Made by a program: the position numbers and the translations under genes
NCBI RefSeq assembly: GCF_011369485.1
Contig: NZ_VXCA01000020.1
Span: forward strand, 1 to 42,570
Reading direction: 5' to 3'
DNA length: 42,570 nucleotides
Origin: Pseudomonas atagonensis
Lineage (GTDB): Bacteria; Pseudomonadota; Gammaproteobacteria; Pseudomonadales; Pseudomonadaceae
Notes under the pieces: generated by a model
The model's input: only the letters and a program-made list of their open reading frames with translations
Told to the model about the DNA's origin: nothing
The model's database searches: none
Part shown: positions 19,038-26,566 of the stretch, piece after piece
How positions within the stretch are numbered: the first letter of the stretch is position 1
Layout: each line of letters opens with the position of its first letter

Positions 19038-20420
19038 TTAGCCTGAGATATCGGTTTCAGTCAGCTCTTCCAGGGTTTTCCCGCGCGTCTCCATCCCGAA
19101 CAGCCACACCACACCCGCCGCAATCGCAAAGCACATCGCCCCCAGCGCAAACACTCCGCCCTGCCCGGTTATCGGGAACACCAGCCCGGTCACCAACGGC
19201 CCGAGCAGCGAACCCACGCGGCCAATCGCCGAGGCGAATCCCGAGCCAGTCGCCCGTGCCGACGTTGGATACAACTCCGGCGTGTAGGTGTAGAGCACCG
19301 CCCACATACCGAAGAGGAAGAACTGCATCAGCAGCCCCGTGCCGATCAACAAGGCAACGTTGCCGCCGAACACTGCGCTTTGCCCGTAGAGAAACGCCAT
19401 CACCCCGCCGCCGAGTAACGTGACAATGCACACCGGTTTGCGCCCCCAAAGCTCAACCAGCCACGCCGCCATCAAGAATCCGGGGATCCCGCCCAGGGAA
19501 ATCAGCACCGTGTAGTACACCGACTGGGTCACGGCGAAGCCCGACTGTTGCAGCAACGCACTCAACCACGACGTCAGCCCGTAAAAACCCAGCAACGCAA
19601 AGAACCACAGGCTCCAGATCATCGTTGTGCGCTGGCGATACTGTGGCGACCAGATCTGTTTGAGCGCCGAGAAGAAGTTACCCGGTGGCGTCACGGTTCG
19701 GGGCAAACGCACCGGCGCGGGCAACGCGGCACCGCCGAGTGACGCACGCACGCGGTTTTCGATGCCGTTGAGGACTTTGTCCGCCGCCTCATGCCGCCCG
19801 GCCTGCTCCAGCCAGCGCGGAGATTCGGGAATGAAAAAACGGATCGCCAACACGAACACCGCCGGCACCGCCAGCACCAGAAAGATGTCGCGCCAGCCAA
19901 TTACCGGCAGCAAAAAGTACGAAAGCACACCCGCCGCAACGAAACCCAGCGGCCAGAAGCCATCCATCAAGGCGATGTAGCGCCCACGTCGCTGCGCCGG
20001 GATCAACTCCGAGAGCATCGACTGCGCAATGGGAAACTCCATGCCCATGCCGATCCCCAGCAAAATACGAAACAGCGTCAGCGCCTCGACCGTTTGCGCC
20101 GTCGAACACAAGTAGCTGGCCACGCCCCACAACACGATGCTCCACTGGAACACCGGCTTGCGTCCGAAGCGGTCGGCGAGCATGCCCGACAGCGAGGCGC
20201 CGAGCACCATGCCGAAAAAACTCGAACTGGCGAGCAAACCGGCCTCGGCACTGCTCAGACCGAACTCGGTTTTGATCGAGCCGAGCAGAAAAGTCATCAT
20301 CGCCAGATCCATGGAGTCGAAGAAAAACGCCAGGGCGATGATGATGAAAATGACCCGGTGATACCCGCTCACAGGCAGCCGTTCCAGGCGTTCCGCCGCA
20401 CTGAAGCCTTGCGTGTCCAT
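19038..20420 (-). CDS. MFS transporter, metabolite:H+ symporter (NiaP-like)
   Basis: This 460-aa protein has 12 helices and belongs to the sugar/aromatic-acid porter part of the major facilitator superfamily. The loop motif GMLADRFGRKPVFQWS lies after TM2, GIGMGMEFPIAQSMLSELIP in TM4-5, and PESPRWLEQAGR after TM6. The pattern, with FDSMDLAMMTFLLG in TM1, resembles NiaP and related carriers of nicotinate or aromatic acids. The substrate is not determined by sequence. No cotranscribed partner is evident; an ArsR-family gene lies upstream on the same strand, 130 bp away. Confidence 0.85.
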   Translation of the reverse strand: MDTQGFSAAERLERLPVSGYHRVIFIIIALAFFFDSMDLAMMTFLLGSIKTEFGLSSAEAGLLASSSFFGMVLGASLSGMLADRFGRKPVFQWSIVLWGVASYLCSTAQTVEALTLFRILLGIGMGMEFPIAQSMLSELIPAQRRGRYIALMDGFWPLGFVAAGVLSYFLLPVIGWRDIFLVLAVPAVFVLAIRFFIPESPRWLEQAGRHEAADKVLNGIENRVRASLGGAALPAPVRLPRTVTPPGNFFSALKQIWSPQYRQRTTMIWSLWFFALLGFYGLTSWLSALLQQSGFAVTQSVYYTVLISLGGIPGFLMAAWLVELWGRKPVCIVTLLGGGVMAFLYGQSAVFGGNVALLIGTGLLMQFFLFGMWAVLYTYTPELYPTSARATGSGFASAIGRVGSLLGPLVTGLVFPITGQGGVFALGAMCFAIAAGVVWLFGMETRGKTLEELTETDISG

Positions 20421-20550
20421 GCCACCTCCCCATCCGGAAACAATCCGCGGATCGAGTGTGCGTGATCGCGCTCAAGGTCTCATGCTGGATGCGACCTGTT
20501 CGCAGTCGTGGACGACGCCAACCCCGCGCATGCTGCAGGGAAACGCTCTG

Positions 20551-21282
20551 TTACGCCATTTCCAGCTCGGTTTCCTTGGCAAACCGATGGATTTCCCGCT
20601 GCCCGGCCGGCGTCAATTGCAATGCGCGGGAGTCGCCGGGCAACGTCAGCCAGCCCGACTGCATGAACAACTGCAACAGCGCCGCCCCCAGCGAGCCGCC
20701 CATGTGCGGGCGGCGTTCGCTCCAGTCCGGACAGGCGCAGGCCACCTGCACATTGCGGTGCGCCAACGCCTGAATGAACACCCCACGACTTGCCAACTGT
20801 CGGGATCCCTTGAGGGTCACCACCACCCGTTGCTCAAGCTGTTCGACCCAGCCGGCATCGAGCAACCGCTGATACAGATCGGCCGCCAGCGTACCGCCAA
20901 GGTGGTCATCACAAAAACGCGCACGCAACAGTGACGAAGGTGCGGTCTGAGGTTTGGCAATGGGTGTGGTGCGCTTGAATACTTCGGGAACCTCACGCGG
21001 GGCGCTGGCGATGGTGGCACTGGCCAGGGCTTCGATTGCCGCGCCGACTTCCGGTGCCGACAGGCGAAAAAAGCGTTTGCGGCCACGCACTTCGACCTTC
21101 AACAGACCGCCAGTGGACAACCGGGCCAGATGCGCGCTCGCCGATGACGGCGACAATCCCGCCAGCAATGCCAGCTCTTCGGTGTGCCGGGCCGAGCCAT
21201 CCATCAGCGCCCACATCATCGCGCTGCGCTTGGGGTCGGCCAGCAGCGTGGCGATCTGGCTGATGCAAGGTGCATGTTCCAT
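20551..21282 (-). CDS. ArsR-family helix-turn-helix regulator
   Basis: This 243-aa protein has an N-terminal ArsR winged helix (ISQIATLLADPKRSAMMWAL, then GLSPSSASAHLARLSTGGLL) and a C-terminal region of about 150 residues that is longer than in classical metal-sensing ArsR proteins. No CxC metal motif is seen in the recognition helix. ATG 21282 has an AGGGAG site 8 bases upstream; a longer open frame to 21528 lacks domain content and is rejected. It may regulate the downstream MFS gene on the same strand, but nothing proves it. Confidence 0.82.
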   Translation of the reverse strand: MEHAPCISQIATLLADPKRSAMMWALMDGSARHTEELALLAGLSPSSASAHLARLSTGGLLKVEVRGRKRFFRLSAPEVGAAIEALASATIASAPREVPEVFKRTTPIAKPQTAPSSLLRARFCDDHLGGTLAADLYQRLLDAGWVEQLEQRVVVTLKGSRQLASRGVFIQALAHRNVQVACACPDWSERRPHMGGSLGAALLQLFMQSGWLTLPGDSRALQLTPAGQREIHRFAKETELEMA

Positions 21283-21598
21283 GTATTCACTCCCTGTTGA
21301 ATCGTATCGTCTACTGCTCGCAGACATCTTGACCAGTAATGGGTCGTCGGCCAAGACGCGGAAAACGCCGTGACCCGGGGCAAGGCAGGCCACTGACACA
21401 GCCTGCACCAAAGAAAAATCCGCAGCCGTTGCACAACCTTCACCAAAGCCCCGGTACGCGATGTGATGGTCAGCGGGCCGGGTTGTCGGTGCAGGCTTGG
21501 GGCGGGCGCTAGTATAAGCGGGTTGCACGTCTCGTCCCGCGCCGGGGGCTGCACAGGTGGTGATTGTTCCTGACAGAAATTTCTCTATTTACCTGCGA
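21283..21598. other. 316-bp gap upstream of the ArsR gene
   Basis: No gene, terminator or repeat could be supported here. An open frame continues from the ArsR gene to 21528 on the minus strand, but its residues look random and it has no better start. The promoter of the ArsR gene must lie here. Confidence 0.4.
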
Positions 21599-22528
21599 CT
21601 AATGATCGATTTTCGGGAAAGCGGGAAATTGACTACTCAGTTCAGCGCAACGGCTGGCGAGCATTTCCCTTAAAAGGTTCACCGGCTTACTCAATTGAGC
21701 GCGATGTGCGCACAAAAGATTCAGCGGAGCGCGCTCGCAGATCAGCTCCGGCAGCAGCACTTCGAGGCGCCCGGCCAGCACGTCGGCGCCCACGTCGAGC
21801 CAGGATTTATAGGCGATCCCCGCCCCTGCCACGGCCCACAGGCGCACGACGTCGGCGTCATCGCTGAAGCGGTCGCCGCTCACTGTCAGGCCGACCTCAC
21901 GCTTGCCATCGTGGAAACTCCAATGGTCGTGCACCCGACTGCCGAGCATGTAGAGCAAGCAGTTGTGTTGCGTCAGCTGCTCCAGTTGCTGCGGTTTGCC
22001 GTGCCGCGCCAGATACGCCGGCGATGCGCATAACACGCGGCGGTTGTGCGGGGCGATGGGCAGCGCCACCAGACTGGAATCCTCCGGCTCGCCATAACGC
22101 AGGGCGATATCCACAGGCTGGCGGAACAGGTCGGCGATGCGGTCACCGAGCAGTAGCCGCACGGTCAGCTTCGGGTGTTCGCGCTGGAAATCGTCGAGCC
22201 ACGGCAGCAGCAGGTTGCGTCCGAAATCCGAGGGTGCCGACAACTGCAGAATGCCGCTGACCTGATCCTGCCCACTGGCGAGCAAACGCCGACCTTCGTC
22301 GAGGTTGCTCAGGGCCGCACGCGCGTATTCGAGAAAACCCTCACCCTCGGCAGTCAGGCGCAGACTGCGGGTCGAGCGTGCCAGCAGGCGCGCACCCAGT
22401 TGCTGTTCGATCCGTTTAAGCGCGGCACTGGCCACGGCGGCGGACATGTCCATAACCCGCGCCGCTGCCGATAAGCTACCCAGATCGGCAGCACGAACGA
22501 ACAACTGCAAGTCATCGAAACGGAGCAT
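21599..22528 (-). CDS. LysR-family transcriptional regulator
   Basis: This 309-aa LysR protein has an N-terminal helix-turn-helix (FDDLQLFVRAADLGSLSAAA, then MSAAVASAALKRIEQQLGAR) and an effector domain beginning near residue 90 (SGILQLSAPSDFGRNLLLPW), in the CrgA/AaeR-like branch that often controls quinone or aromatic-compound reductases. I chose ATG 22528; the longer opening at 22657 would run through the divergent gene's promoter. It is divergent from a small monooxygenase and a zeta-crystallin-like reductase, which are its probable targets. Confidence 0.88.
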   Translation of the reverse strand: MLRFDDLQLFVRAADLGSLSAAARVMDMSAAVASAALKRIEQQLGARLLARSTRSLRLTAEGEGFLEYARAALSNLDEGRRLLASGQDQVSGILQLSAPSDFGRNLLLPWLDDFQREHPKLTVRLLLGDRIADLFRQPVDIALRYGEPEDSSLVALPIAPHNRRVLCASPAYLARHGKPQQLEQLTQHNCLLYMLGSRVHDHWSFHDGKREVGLTVSGDRFSDDADVVRLWAVAGAGIAYKSWLDVGADVLAGRLEVLLPELICERAPLNLLCAHRAQLSKPVNLLREMLASRCAELSSQFPAFPKIDH

Positions 22529-22556
22529 TTCAGCCTCGATTATCAAAAAAATATTG

Positions 22557-22572
22557 AAAGAGACTGCTCTTT
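22557..22572. promoter_or_regulatory. Short dyad in the LysR/monooxygenase divergent region
   Basis: AAAGAG-ACTG-CTCTTT is a perfect 6-bp inverted repeat in the 116-bp AT-rich gap between divergent genes. It does not have T-N11-A geometry, so it may belong to another regulator or be chance. Confidence 0.35.
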
Positions 22573-22644
22573 TAGCCGGTTTTATCTTCCAGAGAAATAG
22601 CCAATCATCTGCTCCAACGCATTCATCCTGTTCCGGAGCCGCGC

Positions 22645-22938
22645 ATGTCACAGCCATTCACCGCTATCGCCACCCTGATCGCCAAACCTGGCCAGCAGGA
22701 CACCCTTGAGCACGCCTTGCGCGCACTGGTCGAACCGAGCCGCGCCGAAGAGGGCTGCAGCCAGTACGACCTGCACCGCGACCTCGCCGACCCGCAGGTG
22801 TTCTACGTGATCGAGCATTGGGCCAGCGAGGCGATCCTCCAGGCACACAACGCCAGCGCACACTTTCAGCACTTTCAGGCCAGCGCCGGTCAGTGCATCG
22901 AACACTTCGAACTCAAGCGCCTCGGCGCCATTGTCTGA
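22645..22938 (+). CDS. Antibiotic biosynthesis monooxygenase-domain protein (putative quinol monooxygenase)
   Basis: This 97-aa protein is a single ABM ferredoxin-like domain of the YgiN type. Landmarks are ATLIAKPGQQDTLEHALRAL at the N-terminus, the EEGCSQYDLHRD turn and FYVIEHWASEAILQAHNAS. YgiN-type proteins are small dimers that oxidise quinols. It is 32 bp upstream of a zeta-crystallin-like reductase, so the two may form a quinone redox pair. Confidence 0.87.
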   Translation: MSQPFTAIATLIAKPGQQDTLEHALRALVEPSRAEEGCSQYDLHRDLADPQVFYVIEHWASEAILQAHNASAHFQHFQASAGQCIEHFELKRLGAIV

Positions 22939-22970
22939 TCCCTTCTTCTATTACCTGTACGGAGCCATCC

Positions 22971-23984
22971 ATGAAAGCCATCGCCTATTACGCGTCCCTG
23001 CCGATCAGCGACGCAAAATCCCTGCAAGACATCGAACTGCCGGAGCCCGTCGCCGGCCCGCGTGACCTGCTGGTGGAAGTCAAAGCCATCTCGGTCAACC
23101 CGGTCGACACCAAGGTGCGGCAAAACGTGGCGCCGGAAAACGGCGCCGCGAAAGTGCTGGGCTGGGATGTCGCCGGTGTGGTCAAGGCTGTCGGCAGCGA
23201 CGTGACTCTGTTCAAGGCCGGTGACAAAGTCTTCTACGCCGGCTCCATCGCCCGCGCGGGTGGCAACAGCGAGTTGCACGTCGTCGATGAGCGGATCGTC
23301 GGCCACATGCCCAAATCCCTCGGTTTCGCCGAAGCCGCCGCCCTGCCGCTGACCGCTATCACCGCGTGGGAGTTGCTGTTCGAACGCCTGCAAATCCGCG
23401 AAGGGCAAACCGACGAAGGCCAGAGCCTGTTGATTGTTGGTGCGGCGGGCGGCGTCGGTTCGATCCTGACGCAACTGGCCAAACAGTTGACCGGCCTCAA
23501 CGTCATCGGCACCGCCTCCCGTGCACAGACCCGCGACTGGGTCAGCGAACTGGGCGCCGACCTGGTCATCGACCACAGCCAGCCGCTGAGCGAAGAACTG
23601 AAACGCGCCGGCATCGCCTCGGTCACCCACATTGCCAGCCTGACCCAGACCGATCAGCACCTCGATCAACTGGTCGAGGCACTGGCGCCGCAAGGCAAAC
23701 TGGCGTTGATCGACGATCCGAAGTCGCTGGACGTGACCAAGCTCAAGCGCAAGAGCCTGTCGCTGCACTGGGAGTTCATGTACACCCGCTCGCTGTTCGA
23801 AACAGCGGACATGATCGAACAGCACAAACTCCTCAACCGCGTGGCCGAGCTGATTGATGCCGGGACATTGAAAACCACGGTGGGCGAACACTTCGGCACG
23901 ATCAATGCCGCCAACCTGCGCCGCGCGCACGAATTGCTCGAAAGCGGCAAAGCCAAGGGGAAAATTGTTTTAGAAAGTTTCTAA
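22971..23984 (+). CDS. Zinc-type alcohol dehydrogenase family / quinone oxidoreductase-like protein
   Basis: This 337-aa medium-chain reductase has a GroES-like N-terminal domain (NPVDTKVRQNVAP, LGWDVAGVVKAVG) and a Rossmann domain with VGAAGGVGSILTQLAKQL near residue 155. The zinc-ligand cysteines of true alcohol dehydrogenases are absent, so an NADPH-dependent quinone or enal reduction is more likely. I chose ATG 22971; the opening at 22818 lies inside the monooxygenase gene. A strong terminator follows 14 bp after the stop. Confidence 0.88.
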   Translation: MKAIAYYASLPISDAKSLQDIELPEPVAGPRDLLVEVKAISVNPVDTKVRQNVAPENGAAKVLGWDVAGVVKAVGSDVTLFKAGDKVFYAGSIARAGGNSELHVVDERIVGHMPKSLGFAEAAALPLTAITAWELLFERLQIREGQTDEGQSLLIVGAAGGVGSILTQLAKQLTGLNVIGTASRAQTRDWVSELGADLVIDHSQPLSEELKRAGIASVTHIASLTQTDQHLDQLVEALAPQGKLALIDDPKSLDVTKLKRKSLSLHWEFMYTRSLFETADMIEQHKLLNRVAELIDAGTLKTTVGEHFGTINAANLRRAHELLESGKAKGKIVLESF

Positions 23985-23997
23985 AAACACGGGAATT

Positions 23998-24050
23998 CGC
24001 AGCCAGCGTCAGCGCCGACTCATGGCTGACGCGGGCTGCGATGGTTTTTT
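23998..24050 (+). terminator. Rho-independent terminator of the monooxygenase/reductase unit
   Basis: A two-part stem, CGCAGCC / GGCTGCG outside and GCGTCAGC / GCTGACGC inside, is followed by a run of six T residues at 24045-24050. Confidence 0.9.
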
Positions 24051-24149
24051 GCCGTCAGTCAGATGCTTGACCTTTGTCACAATTGCGATCGTATTCAGGA
24101 CTAGAATCGAAGCCTCTGCGGTACATCTTTTACGCAAGGGAGGTCAGCA

Positions 24150-24323
24150 ATGAAGATCCTGATAAAAGAAGTGGCAAAGTCCCAATGGCAGGTTCGCCTC
24201 GACCAGCACGCCGTGACATTCCGCACCGAAGCCGAAGCGCTGGCTTTCACCCGTACCCTCGAAGCGCGACTTTGCGCGCCCCATCAGTTCCCCGACCGCA
24301 GCCAGCAGCGCGCTGCCGGCTGA
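24150..24323 (+). CDS. Small hypothetical protein, 57 aa
   Basis: The frame reads MKILIKEVAKSQWQV at the start and ends in QQRAAG. An excellent ribosome site (AAGGGAGG, 6 bases before the ATG) supports real translation. The protein is basic, with a predicted beta strand then a helix (FRTEAEALAFTRTLEARL), a layout like the small beta-alpha DUF2188-type proteins, but I cannot assign a function. It stands alone after a terminator and ends 6 bp before the convergent MFS stop codon. Confidence 0.75.
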   Translation: MKILIKEVAKSQWQVRLDQHAVTFRTEAEALAFTRTLEARLCAPHQFPDRSQQRAAG

Positions 24324-24329
24324 GTCAGT

Positions 24330-25526
24330 TCAGACAGCGACTTGCGCCAGCGCCCGGGCATTCTGCAAACGCCGGGTGAGCAACGCGACGCTGACCACCA
24401 ACAAACCGCACAGACTGATGACCATGGCCATCGGTACGGCGGTGCCATCGTGCAGAATTCCCACCAGTGCCGATGCCCCGGCCGCGACGCTGAACTGCAT
24501 GCACCCGAGCAGCGCCGAGGCACTGCCGGCGCGTTCGCGCTGGCCGTTCATGGCGCAGGCTGCGGCATTCGGGCTGATGCAGCCGAGACTGGCCACACAG
24601 ACGAACAACGGAATCAGCAACGGCCACAGCGCCTCGGAGTGCAAGGCGCTGACCGCGAGCAATGTCAGCCCGGCACACAGATAAACCCAGACCGCACGCG
24701 ACAGCAGAAACGCCGGCCCACGTTTGGCCAACAGCCGCGCATTGATCTGCGCCACCAGAATGAACCCCGCCGCGTTGGTGCCGAACAGCCAGCCGAAATG
24801 CTCGGCGGGCACGCCGTACAACTTGATGAAGATAAAGGGCGAACCGGCGATGTAGGCAAACATCCCGGCGATGGCGATGCCACCGGTCAGCGCATGGCCG
24901 AGGTAAATCGGATCTTTCAACAGGCGGCCGTACTGGCGCAGGGCGCCGGACAATGGCTGGCGCGGCATATGCGCAGGCATGCTTTCCGGCAAACCGAGCG
25001 CCACCGCGAGCCCTGCCAACGCACTGAAACCGGTCAGCACCAGAAAGATCGACTGCCAACCCGTGGTGTTGACCAGCAGCCCGCCCAGCATTGGCGCCAG
25101 AATCGGCGCCAGCCCCATCACCAGCATCAATTGCGAGAAGACCTTCGCCGAACCCACCGCGTCGCATTTGTCGCTGACCACAGCCCGGGAAATCACCATC
25201 CCCGCGCAACCGCCCAGCGCCTGCACGAAGCGCGCGCCGATCAGCCATTCGAGATTCGGCGCATAAGCGCAGGCCAGAGATGCAACGGTGAACAGTGCCA
25301 GACCGGTCAGCAGCGGAATGCGTCGTCCGAAGCGATCCGCGACCGGGCCGTACAGCAATTGACCGATGGACAAACCGAGGAAATACGCGGCCAGGGTCAT
25401 CTGCACGTGTTTTTCGTCGGTGCCGAACGCCAGCGCCATGGACGGAAAGGCAGGCAGATAAAAGTCGATGGCCAGCGGCCCGAAGGCAGTCAAGGCACCG
25501 AGAATCAGAATGGTACGGAAGTTCAT
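24330..25526 (-). CDS. Bcr/CflA-family MFS drug exporter
   Basis: This 398-aa protein has 12 helices and belongs to the DHA1 drug:H+ antiporters. TM1 reads ALTAFGPLAIDFYLPAFPSM with the family aspartate, the loop motif is YGPVADRFGRRIPLLTG, and motif C lies in TM5 (LAPILAPMLGGLL). It should export drugs or metabolites such as dipeptides or sulfonamides across the inner membrane. It is a single gene and the actual substrate is unknown. Confidence 0.88.
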   Translation of the reverse strand: MNFRTILILGALTAFGPLAIDFYLPAFPSMALAFGTDEKHVQMTLAAYFLGLSIGQLLYGPVADRFGRRIPLLTGLALFTVASLACAYAPNLEWLIGARFVQALGGCAGMVISRAVVSDKCDAVGSAKVFSQLMLVMGLAPILAPMLGGLLVNTTGWQSIFLVLTGFSALAGLAVALGLPESMPAHMPRQPLSGALRQYGRLLKDPIYLGHALTGGIAIAGMFAYIAGSPFIFIKLYGVPAEHFGWLFGTNAAGFILVAQINARLLAKRGPAFLLSRAVWVYLCAGLTLLAVSALHSEALWPLLIPLFVCVASLGCISPNAAACAMNGQRERAGSASALLGCMQFSVAAGASALVGILHDGTAVPMAMVISLCGLLVVSVALLTRRLQNARALAQVAV

Positions 25527-25650
25527 CAGGCATCCAGGTTGGCAAGTCGGCAGCCCGACAGTCTAGCCGCGCCCGGACGCCTTGAACATTCCGATAGCTC
25601 GCTAACAATTAAAAATCAGACGACTTGATGCAAACCTGTGGAGATTTGTA

Positions 25651-25848
25651 TCAGGCGAGTTTGACGACGTAGCCTTCTTCGCTGATGACTTCGATCACCT
25701 GTTCGGCACTCAGCGCACTCTCGACGCCGACTTCCTTTGCCGCCAGATCGACACGAACACTGGCCGCCGGATCCCTGGCTTGCACGGCGTTGGTGATGGC
25801 TTTGACGCAGTGACCGCAGGACATGCCTTGAACGTTGAACACTTGCAT
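25651..25848 (-). CDS. copZ: Copper chaperone CopZ (heavy-metal-associated domain)
   Basis: This 65-aa protein is a single HMA domain. The Cu(I) site is GMSCGHC (residues 8-14), followed by VKAITNAVQARDP and the C-terminal EEGYVVKL. It should bind cytoplasmic Cu(I) and hand it to CopA or CueR. A clear CueR operator-promoter lies upstream (25886-25909), and an AAAGGAG ribosome site precedes the ATG. Confidence 0.93.
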   Translation of the reverse strand: MQVFNVQGMSCGHCVKAITNAVQARDPAASVRVDLAAKEVGVESALSAEQVIEVISEEGYVVKLA

Positions 25849-25885
25849 GGAGCGACTCCTTTGAGTGAGGTTGCCGGCAGTCTCG

Positions 25886-25909
25886 AGCTTGCCACGATGG
25901 CAAGGTCAA
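25886..25909 (-). promoter_or_regulatory. CueR operator-promoter of copZ
   Basis: On the minus strand, a TTGACC -35 element runs into the dyad ACCTTGCC-N5-GGCAAGCT with a long spacer to the -10 region. It matches the copA operator at 26510 in 15 of the 16 arm bases, so the same regulator should use both. Confidence 0.88.
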
Positions 25910-25996
25910 GTTCTGCAATAAACTGCCGGGCTGGCAATCAGCGCCGCGCTCGGCCAAGCTGCGTGCATCAATGACATAAATTCAGGAGATTCAGCC

Positions 25997-26380
25997 ATGC
26001 GCTGGTCAGCTTTCAGCCTGTTTGGCTTCCTCGGCCTGTTTGCCGCCATGCCGTCGGTGCAAGCCGCTGGTGAAGATTACGGCGTGCTGATCATTTCCCG
26101 CGAGCGCCTGGAAGTGGCGACGTCCTGCGAGATCGGCGTTTACATTCAGGATCAACTGTCGGCGCGACTGTTTCAGGAGCAAAGCACCTCGTTCAATCTG
26201 CCGCCGGGCAATGTCTCGCTGCGGTTGAAACTGCTGCCGGGGCAAATGCCGGGCTGCAACCCGGGCATGCTCGCGCCAGGTTCGCAGGAGATCAAACTGC
26301 ATGCCGGCGATATCCTGAAGTTCCGGATCGCGATGAACCAGGAAGGCATGTACTTGAAGCGCACCGATCTCGGCTATTGA
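25997..26380 (+). CDS. Small secreted protein, function unknown
   Basis: This 127-aa protein has a signal peptide at residues 1-23 (LFGFLGLFAAMPSVQAAG). The mature part looks like an all-beta domain, with a turn FNLPPGNVSLRLKLLP resembling PEGA/DUF2846-type sandwiches and two cysteines (TSCEIG and PGCNPG) that could form a disulfide. I recognise no characterised family. It lies between copZ (divergent) and copA, with a REPIN separating it from copA. A role in periplasmic copper handling is only a guess from position. Confidence 0.72.
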   Translation: MRWSAFSLFGFLGLFAAMPSVQAAGEDYGVLIISRERLEVATSCEIGVYIQDQLSARLFQEQSTSFNLPPGNVSLRLKLLPGQMPGCNPGMLAPGSQEIKLHAGDILKFRIAMNQEGMYLKRTDLGY

Positions 26381-26391
26381 GCAAATCCCAA

Positions 26392-26476
26392 TGTGGGAGC
26401 GGGCTTGCTCGCGAATGCGGTCATTCAGCAAAGGTGTTGAATATTGCGCCCCTTCGCGAGCAAACCCGCTCCCGCA
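26392..26476. repeat. REPIN, GAGCGGGCTTGCTCGCGA type
   Basis: This is an 85-bp inverted pair (TGTGGGAGCGGGCTTGCTCG against CGAGCAAACCCGCTCCCGCA) with a few mismatches. It is a different REP subtype from the GAGTGAGCCTG elements in the purine region and lies immediately upstream of the copA promoter. Confidence 0.88.
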
Positions 26477-26506
26477 TTTGATTTATGGCGCTCCAAAGAT
26501 TGGCGC

Positions 26507-26536
26507 TTGACCTTGCCCGCGTGGCAAGGTTGATCC
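26507..26536 (+). promoter_or_regulatory. CueR operator-promoter of copA
   Basis: TTGACC at 26507-26512 is the -35 element. The perfect dyad ACCTTGCC-N5-GGCAAGGT (26510-26530) fills a spacer of about 19 bp before a weak -10 (GATCCT). This is the standard CueR-activated promoter layout, 31 bp before the copA ATG. Confidence 0.92.
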
Positions 26537-26566
26537 TGTAGGCAACTTCTACAGGGAGCGTGACCG

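Noticed and set aside
21283..21528. N-terminal extension of the ArsR gene
   Set aside because: Residues are not family-like, and ATG 21282 has a good AGGGAG site at the normal ArsR N-terminus.
24325..25628. Other long open frames over the Bcr/CflA gene on both strands
   Set aside because: The frame with twelve helices and MFS motifs is the real gene. The others are shadows caused by high third-position GC.
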